DNA of 7,602 bases. It comes from an uncultured Pseudomonadota bacterium (GTDB taxonomy: Bacteria > Pseudomonadota > Gammaproteobacteria > Burkholderiales > Rhodocyclaceae). The notes beneath the pieces were generated by a model. It made no database searches. It was not told where the DNA came from and saw nothing but the letters and a program-made list of their open reading frames with translations. Below, piece by piece: positions 1 to 5,102 of the stretch. Location of the stretch: contig CAJAHZ010000457.1 in assembly GCA_903939665.1 (NCBI GenBank), forward strand, positions 1-7,602. Reading direction: 5' to 3'. The translations under genes and the position numbers were made by a program. Position 1 is the first letter of the stretch, and every line of letters begins with the position of its first letter.

Positions 1-826
1 GGCCATCTTCGGTTTTCGGGATCAGCAAGGCCTGTTTTCCGGGCAGGAATGCGGCGTCGAAAACCAGATGGATTCCCTGGCTGGGGGTGAGCAGCGGCGC
101 CGCGTTTGGGTCGTCGAGCCGACGTACGCTGTCGGCGTGAACGCCGGTGGCATTGATCACGACTTTGGCGCGGATTTCGAATTTCTCGTCGCTTTCGTCG
201 TCCCGCGCCCAAGCGCCAACGATGCGGCCGTCCGCCTTGATCAGTTGGGTCGTCGGCAGATAGTTGAGGCAGATTGCGCCGAGATCGGTAGCGGTGCGCA
301 TCAGCGTGACAGCGAGGCGCGCGTCGTCGAACTGGCCGTCCCAGTAACGAATGCCGCCGCACAGCGATTCGCTGCGCAGACCGGGCAGGGCGGCGAGCAT
401 TTCCTGTTTGTCGAGTCGGCTTGATGCGTCGAGGTTGTGCCAGCCGGAGAGGGTGTCGTAGAGTTTGAGGGCGGCAGCGTAGAACAGGCGGTCGAAGGTG
501 CTCCAGGCGGGGATGACGAAGGCCAGCGGGTGCACGAGGTGTGCGGCGTTTTTCAGCAGGTATGAGCGTTCGCGCAGCGCATTGCGCACCAGTCCGAGGT
601 CGCCCTGGCGCAGGTAGCGCACGCCGCCGTGAATCAGCTTGGTGCTGCGCGACGAGGTGCCCGAGGCGAAATCGCGGGCTTCGATGAGCAGTGTGCGATA
701 ACCGCGTGCCGCGGCATCGACTGCGGTACCCAGCCCGGTGGCGCCGCCGCCGATGATCAGGATGTCCCAGTTCTCGCCTTTGCGCAGCGCGGCAAGGCGG
801 TCTTCGCGATTTGATTGAGTGGACAT
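1..826 (-). CDS. glpD: Glycerol-3-phosphate dehydrogenase, FAD-dependent (N-terminal 275 residues; 3' end outside window)
   Basis: This enzyme oxidises sn-glycerol 3-phosphate to dihydroxyacetone phosphate at the inner face of the cytoplasmic membrane and passes electrons to quinone. The visible part starts with a Rossmann FAD-binding fold, with IIGGGATGLG at residues 25-34 and the acidic end of the second strand at E49. It is followed by the family motif RSTKLIHGGVRYL at 60-72 and by WDGQFDDARL at 162-171. A second FAD-contact strand, VVINATGVHADSV, lies at 222-234. Family members are about 500-560 residues long, so roughly half is present. The ATG overlaps the glpK stop codon as TGATG, which suggests translational coupling and fixes the start. 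The DGQ-DDAR motif looks closer to mitochondrial and Gram-positive GlpO-type enzymes than to what I recall of E. coli GlpD. Identity is very secure; the subfamily is an inference. Confidence 0.95.
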   Translation of the reverse strand, partial: MSTQSNREDRLAALRKGENWDILIIGGGATGLGTAVDAAARGYRTLLIEARDFASGTSSRSTKLIHGGVRYLRQGDLGLVRNALRERSYLLKNAAHLVHPLAFVIPAWSTFDRLFYAAALKLYDTLSGWHNLDASSRLDKQEMLAALPGLRSESLCGGIRYWDGQFDDARLAVTLMRTATDLGAICLNYLPTTQLIKADGRIVGAWARDDESDEKFEIRAKVVINATGVHADSVRRLDDPNAAPLLTPSQGIHLVFDAAFLPGKQALLIPKTEDG

Positions 827-2370
827 CAGCCGGTCTCCGCCCCGGCTTCTCCCCCGGGTTCTACCCAGTTGCGCGATCGTTCGACCGCGCGGCGCCAGTG
901 GGCGATGAGTGCAGTGCGCTGTTCGCTGTGCATGGCGGGTTCGAAGCGGCGTTCGGGACGCCACAGGGTCTCCAGTTCGGTTTCGTCCTGCCAGAAACCC
1001 ACCGCCAGCCCGGCGAGGTAGGCGGCGCCAAGGGCTGTGGTTTCGGTGATGCGCGGGCGCACCACTGGCACACCAAGCAGGTCGGCCTGAAATTGGAGGA
1101 GCAGGTTGTTGCTTGCTGCGCCGCCATCAACGCGTAGTTCGCTCAGGCGTTCGCCGGAATCCTTCTGCATCGCGTGGAGGACTTCGGCGCTCTGGAAGGC
1201 GATGGCTTCGAGCGCGGCACGGGCGATGTGAGCGCGCGTCGTGCCGCGTGTCATGCCGAGCAGGGCGCCGCGGGCGTAGGGATCCCAGTGCGGAGCGCCG
1301 AGGCCGGTGTGGGCTGGCACCAGATAGACACCACCATTGTCCGGAACGGATGCGGCAAGTGCCTCGATTTCATTGGCGTGGGTGATCATGCCAAGGCCGT
1401 CACGCAGCCATTGCACGGTGGCGCCGCCCATGAAGACGCTGCCTTCGAGCAGGTAGGTGGTATGCCCGGCGCGTTGCCAGCCGACGGTGCTGAGCATGCG
1501 GTGTGTTGAAGGCATCGGCAGCTCGCCGGTATTCATCAGTAGGAAGCAGCCCGTGCCGTAGGTGTTCTTGGCCATGCCGTGCGTCAGGCAGGCCTGGCCG
1601 AAGGTGGCTGCCTGCTGGTCGCCGGCGATGCCGGTGATTGGCACCGGCGCGCCCAGCCATTGGGCATCGACGGTGGTGATCGGCGCGCTGCTGTCGACCA
1701 CCGTTGGCAATACGGTCGCCGGGATGTCCAGTAGGGCCAGCAGTTCGTCATCCCAGCAGCGGCGACGAATATTGAAGAGCAGGGTGCGCGACGCGTTCGA
1801 TGCGTCGGTAACGTGGCTGCGACCGGCCGAGAGTTTCCACGCCAGCCAGCTGTCGATGGTGCCGAAGGCCAGCTGGCCGCGTTCGGCACGGGCGCGTGCG
1901 CCGGGGATGTGGTCAAGCAGCCATTTGAGTTTGGTGCCGGAAAAATAGGCGTCGAGCACGAGGCCGGTGCGCTGGCGGAACAGTTCGGCGTGGCCGGCGG
2001 CAATCAGTTCGTCGCAATACGCGGCGGTGCGCCGGTCCTGCCAGACGATGGCGTTGTGGAGCGGTTCGCCGGTGGCGCGATCCCACAAGACGGTTGTTTC
2101 ACGCTGGTTGGTGATGCCGACGGCAGCGATGCTGCTGGCCGGGACATGGTTCTCGCGCAAGACGGCACGCGCAACGGCCAGCTGCGTTTGCCAGATTTCA
2201 TTCGCATCGTGTTCAACCCAGCCGGGTTGCGGGTAATGCTGGGCGAATTCCTGCTGCGCGAGGCCGCAGATGCTGCCGCTGCGGTCGAAGAGGATGGCGC
2301 GTGAGCTGGTCGTTCCCTGATCGAGAGCGAGAATGAATTGCCGGCTGGAAGAGTTGGGAGCGTTGGACAT
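826..2370 (-). CDS. glpK: Glycerol kinase
   Basis: This cytoplasmic FGGY-family kinase phosphorylates glycerol with ATP to sn-glycerol 3-phosphate. The product is 514 residues, slightly longer than the usual 495-505. The N-terminal ATPase fold opens with LALDQGTTSSRAILFD (14-29). Substrate-contact residues match the E. coli enzyme: R90-E91 in GITNQRETT, Y142 in DAYFSGTK, and D251-Q252 in GIAGDQQA. The first FGGY signature is YFSGTKLKWLLDH (142-154). The second FGGY region begins at GGAASNN (416-422). The E. coli fructose-1,6-bisphosphate loop GGKGGTR is not conserved; the equivalent residues 236-242 read AQWLGAP. I chose the ATG at 2370 because residue 13 onward aligns with known N termini and a GGAA lies 6-7 nt upstream. 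A 76-residue in-frame extension would run into the TetR gene. The gene lies 56 nt after the TetR stop and overlaps glpD by one base. Confidence 0.97.
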   Translation of the reverse strand: MSNAPNSSSRQFILALDQGTTSSRAILFDRSGSICGLAQQEFAQHYPQPGWVEHDANEIWQTQLAVARAVLRENHVPASSIAAVGITNQRETTVLWDRATGEPLHNAIVWQDRRTAAYCDELIAAGHAELFRQRTGLVLDAYFSGTKLKWLLDHIPGARARAERGQLAFGTIDSWLAWKLSAGRSHVTDASNASRTLLFNIRRRCWDDELLALLDIPATVLPTVVDSSAPITTVDAQWLGAPVPITGIAGDQQAATFGQACLTHGMAKNTYGTGCFLLMNTGELPMPSTHRMLSTVGWQRAGHTTYLLEGSVFMGGATVQWLRDGLGMITHANEIEALAASVPDNGGVYLVPAHTGLGAPHWDPYARGALLGMTRGTTRAHIARAALEAIAFQSAEVLHAMQKDSGERLSELRVDGGAASNNLLLQFQADLLGVPVVRPRITETTALGAAYLAGLAVGFWQDETELETLWRPERRFEPAMHSEQRTALIAHWRRAVERSRNWVEPGGEAGAETG

Positions 2371-2398
2371 TGCGCGTTCCGGAAAACGGTGTCGCGCC

Positions 2399-2404
2399 AG
2401 TATA
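2399..2404 (-). promoter_or_regulatory. Possible -10 box for glpKD
   Basis: Read on the minus strand, the TetR-glpK gap contains TATACT, which matches the sigma-70 -10 consensus at five of six positions and lies 28 nt before the glpK start codon. No good -35 hexamer lies 16-18 bp upstream. The site is therefore only suggestive that glpKD can be transcribed apart from the TetR gene. Confidence 0.25.
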
Positions 2405-2426
2405 GCGAGGTGACCGGTGATGCGCT

Positions 2427-3020
2427 TCAGTTCAGGACGATGCGTTCGGCGATCCAGCGTTTGAAGTCGATGACTTTCGGGTCGTAGCGGTCGTAGGCCA
2501 TCAGGCTTTGCCCGAATACGTAGGCGTAAAGCAGCAGGCTGCGGCTCTTTGCCTCGGCGTCCGAGAGTCCGCTGGCGATGAATAGTTTGCGCGTGCATTC
2601 GAGCCGGTAGGTGTCCACTTCTTCAACCACCGCCGCCGCCTGCGCATCGCGTCGTGCCCATTCGCGCACCGCGAGTTCGATCGAGATGCCTTTGCGATTG
2701 CGGTTGGCGCTGTACACCTCGATGACGTGCGTGAGCTGTTCGCGTTCCTTGCCCGGTGCGCCGCTCGTCTGCTTGTTGATGTCGCGGATGCGGCCTTCCT
2801 TCCAGGTGTGCAGCACGGCGTTGAAGAGGTCCTGCCGGTCCTTGAAGTGCCAGTAAAAGCTGCCTTTGGTGACGCCAAAACTCTTGGCCAGCACCTCGAC
2901 GCGCATGCCTTCCATGCCCTGATCGGCAAGCACGTCGATCGCCGCCTCTATCCATCCCTTGCGGTCCAGCTGGACACGGGGAGCGCGGAGCGTGCGTGGT
3001 TTGGGTTTTTCCGGATTCAT
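2427..3020 (-). CDS. TetR/AcrR-family transcriptional regulator
   Basis: A 197-residue DNA-binding regulator. Residues 21-66 form the TetR helix-turn-helix domain: first helix GWIEAAIDVLADQG (22-35), then RVEVLAKSFGV (40-50), and the recognition helix with its typical tail TKGSFYWHFKDRQDL (51-65). Residues 70-197 are the mostly helical ligand and dimer domain, including ELAVREWARRDAQAAAVVEE (115-134) and LLLYAYVFGQSLMAYDRYD (162-180). I chose the ATG at 3020 because GAGG lies 4 nt upstream and the domain begins about 20 residues later; an upstream in-frame ATG at 3125 would place coding sequence across the operator palindromes. It is divergent from etfB and on the same strand as glpKD. Such placement usually means repression of itself and of the divergent operon, released by an acyl-CoA or similar ligand. 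That target and ligand are inferred, and no named orthologue is claimed. Confidence 0.9.
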   Translation of the reverse strand: MNPEKPKPRTLRAPRVQLDRKGWIEAAIDVLADQGMEGMRVEVLAKSFGVTKGSFYWHFKDRQDLFNAVLHTWKEGRIRDINKQTSGAPGKEREQLTHVIEVYSANRNRKGISIELAVREWARRDAQAAAVVEEVDTYRLECTRKLFIASGLSDAEAKSRSLLLYAYVFGQSLMAYDRYDPKVIDFKRWIAERIVLN

Positions 3021-3057
3021 CGCCCCTCGGCTCTCTCTTGTGACGCGAAGATGGAAC

Positions 3058-3083
3058 AATATTTCAAACGATCGTTTAATATT
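3058..3083. promoter_or_regulatory. Palindromic operator-like site AAACGATCGTTT with AATATT flanks
   Basis: The perfect 12-bp palindrome AAACGATCGTTT (3066-3077) is flanked by AATATT on the left (3058-3063) and right (3078-3083), in an AT-rich patch within GC-rich sequence. It ends one base before the TTGACA -35 box of the etfB promoter and lies in the TetR gene's upstream region. Together with the base before it, it reads CAAAC-GATC-GTTT-A, close to the published box of PsrA, a TetR-family fatty-acid regulator of pseudomonads (G/C-AAAC-N2-4-GTTT-G/C), with only the last base off. It could bind the local TetR protein, another regulator, or act partly as an AT-rich upstream element. Confidence 0.5.
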
Positions 3084-3084
3084 C

Positions 3085-3113
3085 TTGACAGGCATTCGTC
3101 CGTACGGTACCGT
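3085..3113 (+). promoter_or_regulatory. Candidate sigma-70 promoter of etfBA
   Basis: A perfect TTGACA -35 box (3085-3090) is followed, after a 17-bp spacer, by TACCGT (3108-3113), which keeps the three most conserved -10 positions (TA and the final T). The predicted start near 3120 gives a leader of about 165 nt. The -10 lies inside the first 18-bp palindrome, so a bound regulator would exclude RNA polymerase. The weak -10 leaves room for a different start; CATAAT at 3237-3242 is an alternative -10 without a convincing -35. Confidence 0.45.
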
Positions 3114-3117
3114 ATGC
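3100..3117. promoter_or_regulatory. Operator-like palindrome 1 (CCGTACGGTACCGTATGC)
   Basis: This site has a perfect 12-bp palindromic core, TACGGTACCGTA (3103-3114), within an 18-bp imperfect palindrome. It matches palindrome 2 at 13 of 18 positions when the centres are aligned. It covers the predicted -10 of etfB and lies upstream of the divergent TetR gene. The best reading is a binding site for the TetR regulator. Confidence 0.6.
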
Positions 3118-3121
3118 TTGT

Positions 3122-3139
3122 CCATACCGTAGGGTATGG
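3122..3139. promoter_or_regulatory. Operator-like palindrome 2 (CCATACCGTAGGGTATGG)
   Basis: This is an inverted repeat of CCATACC and GGTATGG with a 4-base GTAG centre. Its centre is 22 bp from that of palindrome 1, about two helical turns, so two dimers would sit on the same DNA face. It falls at the predicted transcription start of etfB, a usual place for a repressor site. Confidence 0.6.
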
Positions 3140-3271
3140 CTTATTGTCGGGTCAGAAGGCGGCGATGTCAAATGTTGCTGCCAGGTTTTTCGGGCCAGGG
3201 ACTGGCGTCAGCCTGTGATTCGATCGGGCAAGCTGCCATAATTGCGGCTGATGAATTTGTGATGTGGTCAT

Positions 3272-3288
3272 AAAGGAGAGTAGCTTTG
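3272..3288 (+). promoter_or_regulatory. Strong ribosome binding site fixing a TTG start for etfB
   Basis: AAAGGAG (3272-3278) lies 7 nt before TTG at 3286. The reading frame from that TTG gives the canonical EtfB N terminus (M)KILVPVKRVVDYN. There is no ATG or GTG at this position, so the TTG start is well supported. The leader between the operators and this site (3140-3271) shows no convincing gene. Confidence 0.8.
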
Positions 3289-4035
3289 AAGATCCTCGTT
3301 CCAGTCAAGCGTGTGGTTGATTACAACGTCAAGGTGCGCGTCAAGGCTGACGGCAGTGGCGTTGATCTCGCCAACGTCAAAATGTCGATGAATCCGTTCG
3401 ACGAAATTGCGATTGAAGAGGCTATTCGGCTGCGTGAGGCCGGCATTGCGACTGAAGTGATCGCCGTCTCGGCGGGCCTGGCCGGCTGCCAGGAAACCCT
3501 GCGCACGGCAATGGCGATTGGCGCCGACCGTGGCATCCTGATCGAGACCGACGTCGAATTGCAGCCGCTGGCCGTCGCCAAGCTGCTCAGGGCCGTTTGC
3601 GAAAAGGAGCAACCGCAGCTGGTGCTGTGCGGCAAGCAGGCGATCGATGACGACGCCAATCAGACCGGCCAGATGCTCGCCGCGCTGATGGGCTGGCCGC
3701 AGGCTACCTTTGCTTCCAAAGTGGTCGTTGCCGGCAGCCTCGCCACCGTGACCCGCGAAGTCGATGGCGGTCTGGAAACCATCGAAGTTTCTCTGCCGGC
3801 CGTTGTGACGACCGATCTGCGTCTGAACGAACCGCGTTACGCGACATTGCCGAACATTATGAAGGCGAAGAAGAAGCCGCTGGATGTGACCAATCCGGCA
3901 ACGCTCGGCGTCGATGTGGCGCCGCGCCTGAAAACACTGAAGGTTGCCGAGCCGGCCAAGCGCAGCGCCGGCGTCAAGGTGGCCGATGTCGCCGATCTGG
4001 TGGCTAAACTCAAGAACGAAGCGAAGGTGATCTGA
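3286..4035 (+). CDS. etfB: Electron transfer flavoprotein subunit beta
   Basis: The beta subunit of the heterodimeric ETF (FixA family) binds AMP and carries the surface that docks acyl-CoA dehydrogenases. ETF takes electrons from these dehydrogenases in the cytoplasm and passes them to ETF-quinone oxidoreductase. The length of 249 residues is normal. The N terminus KILVPVKRVVDYN (2-14) and MNPFDEIAIEEAIRLRE (35-51) are typical of the non-bifurcating, beta-oxidation type. The nucleotide-binding segment CGKQAIDDDANQTGQM is at 115-130. The ETF-beta signature region VTREVDGGLETIEVSLPAVV spans 155-174. The dehydrogenase recognition loop RYATLPNIMKAKKK (184-197) has its key leucine at L188, matching Leu195 of the human protein as I recall it. 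Translation starts at TTG behind a strong Shine-Dalgarno sequence. It is the first gene of the plus-strand unit, two bases before etfA, and probably controlled by the divergent TetR regulator. Confidence 0.97.
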   Translation: MKILVPVKRVVDYNVKVRVKADGSGVDLANVKMSMNPFDEIAIEEAIRLREAGIATEVIAVSAGLAGCQETLRTAMAIGADRGILIETDVELQPLAVAKLLRAVCEKEQPQLVLCGKQAIDDDANQTGQMLAALMGWPQATFASKVVVAGSLATVTREVDGGLETIEVSLPAVVTTDLRLNEPRYATLPNIMKAKKKPLDVTNPATLGVDVAPRLKTLKVAEPAKRSAGVKVADVADLVAKLKNEAKVI

Positions 4036-4037
4036 TC

Positions 4038-4970
4038 ATGGCCATTCTCGTTATTGCTGAACACGACAACGCTTCGATCAAGCCGGCGACGCTCAATGCG
4101 GTGACTGCAGCGGCGAAGATTGGCGGCGAAATTCATCTGCTGGTGGTTGGTAGCGGTTGCGCAGCGGCAGTCTCGGCTGCGGCGAAGGTCGCTGGCGTGA
4201 CCAAAGTCTGCGTCGCCGATGCGCCGCATTACGCGGATCAGTCGGCTGAAGATATCGCTGCGCTGGTTATCGCCAATGCGGCCGGCTACAGCCACATCAT
4301 TTCTCCGGCGACCACCGGCGGCAAGAACTTCATGCCGCGCGTTGCCGCACTACTCGACGTGGCGCAGATTTCAGACATCGTCGCGGTCGAGTCGGCGGAT
4401 ACCTTCGTGCGTCCGATCTATGCCGGCAATGTGCTGGCGACCGTGCAATCGGCGGATGCCGTCAAGGTCATCACCGTGCGCACGACGGCTTTCGAAGCGG
4501 CGGCTGAAGGCGGTTCTGCCAGCATCGAAAATCTGGTGGCAACCGCCGATTCGGGCAAGAGCAAGCTGGTGGGGCGTGAACTGACCAAGTCCGAGCGTCC
4601 TGAGCTGACCGCCGCCAAGATTATCGTGTCGGGCGGTCGCGGTCTCGGTAATGGCGAAAATTATCACAAGCTGCTTGAGCCGCTGGCCGATAAACTCAAT
4701 GCCGCGCTTGGCGCTTCGCGTGCGGCGGTCGATGCCGGCTTTGTGCCAAACGACTATCAGGTCGGCCAGACCGGCAAGATCGTCGCGCCGCAGCTTTACA
4801 TCGCCATTGGCATTTCGGGGGCGATCCAGCATCTGGCGGGCATGAAGGACAGCAAGGTGATTGTCGCCGTCAACAAGGATCCGGAAGCGCCGATTTTCCA
4901 GGTGGCGGATTACGGGCTGGTCGGCGATTTGTTCGAGGTCGTTCCGGCGCTGGTGGCGGCGCTTGGCTGA
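4038..4970 (+). CDS. etfA: Electron transfer flavoprotein subunit alpha
   Basis: The alpha subunit (FixB family) binds the redox-active FAD of ETF and partners the product of etfB. The length of 310 residues is normal. The N-terminal Rossmann-like half (1-190) includes HIISPATTGGKNFMPRVAAL (86-105). The C-terminal FAD domain has SGGRGLG (198-204), GASRAAVDAG (225-234), QVGQTGK (241-247), the family signature starting LYIAIGISGAIQH (253-265) and ending VAVNKD (276-281), and DYGLVGDL (291-298). The ATG lies two bases after the etfB stop and is preceded by AAGGTGAT, so the two genes are surely cotranscribed and give equal amounts of both subunits. No iron-sulfur or extra domain is present, which argues against a nitrogen-fixation or bifurcating variant. 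A stable hairpin begins 15 nt after the stop codon. Confidence 0.97.
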   Translation: MAILVIAEHDNASIKPATLNAVTAAAKIGGEIHLLVVGSGCAAAVSAAAKVAGVTKVCVADAPHYADQSAEDIAALVIANAAGYSHIISPATTGGKNFMPRVAALLDVAQISDIVAVESADTFVRPIYAGNVLATVQSADAVKVITVRTTAFEAAAEGGSASIENLVATADSGKSKLVGRELTKSERPELTAAKIIVSGGRGLGNGENYHKLLEPLADKLNAALGASRAAVDAGFVPNDYQVGQTGKIVAPQLYIAIGISGAIQHLAGMKDSKVIVAVNKDPEAPIFQVADYGLVGDLFEVVPALVAALG

Positions 4971-4985
4971 CCGACGCTCGAAGCG

Positions 4986-5024
4986 GGGCGACGAACTTGC
5001 CCGATGGCGGGCGACTCGTCGCCC
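4986..5024 (+). terminator. Nested hairpin after etfA; possible terminator or attenuator without a U tract
   Basis: GGGCGACGA (4986-4994) pairs perfectly with TCGTCGCCC (5016-5024). The enclosed loop holds a second stem, GCCCG (4999-5003) with CGGGC (5008-5012) around ATGG. The downstream copy GGGCGA (5009-5014) can instead pair with TCGCCC (5019-5024) around CTCG, so two folds compete. No T-run follows, so it is not a classic intrinsic terminator. It may weaken read-through into the FimV-like gene or protect the etfBA 3' end. Confidence 0.45.
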
Positions 5025-5051
5025 GGCCAGCGTTTCAGCGCGGATGGGGCG

Positions 5052-5057
5052 TATAGT
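5052..5057 (+). promoter_or_regulatory. Possible -10 box for the FimV-like gene
   Basis: TATAGT matches the sigma-70 -10 consensus at five of six positions and lies 45 nt before the chosen start codon, downstream of the hairpin. The -35 region at the correct distance (about 5029-5034, AGCGTT) is poor. If active, it would make the FimV-like gene and the acyl-CoA dehydrogenase gene a separate unit from etfBA. Confidence 0.3.
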
Positions 5058-5102
5058 GGGCGTTCCGTCAGGCCTTTGATTGCTCCGATTCCGCTCATTT
5101 TG

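Noticed and set aside
1813..2304. Plus-strand open frames opposite glpK (for example 1813-2304 and 1562-1948)
   Set aside because: They are opposite well-supported GlpK coding sequence and show no family motifs.
2371..2598. N-terminal extension of glycerol kinase by 76 codons in the same frame
   Set aside because: It overlaps the end of the TetR gene, is rich in Arg and Pro like an antisense frame, and known GlpK proteins begin near residue 10 of the shorter form.
3021..3125. 35-residue upstream extension of the TetR regulator from an ATG at 3125
   Set aside because: It would translate the palindromic control region; the ATG at 3020 has a better ribosome binding site and a normal distance to the DNA-binding domain.
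3194..3206. Small hairpin GCCAG-GGA-CTGGC as a leader terminator
   Set aside because: The stem is only 5 bp with no following T-run; such stems occur by chance in GC-rich DNA.
3258..3272. CRP-like site TGTGA-N5-TCATA before etfB
   Set aside because: The spacer is 5 instead of 6 bases, the second half-site is imperfect, and it abuts the ribosome binding site.
5004..5102. 33-residue upstream extension of the FimV-like protein from an ATG at 5004
   Set aside because: The ATG lies in the loop of the etfA-distal hairpin, and the extension would put 33 residues before an otherwise normal signal peptide.
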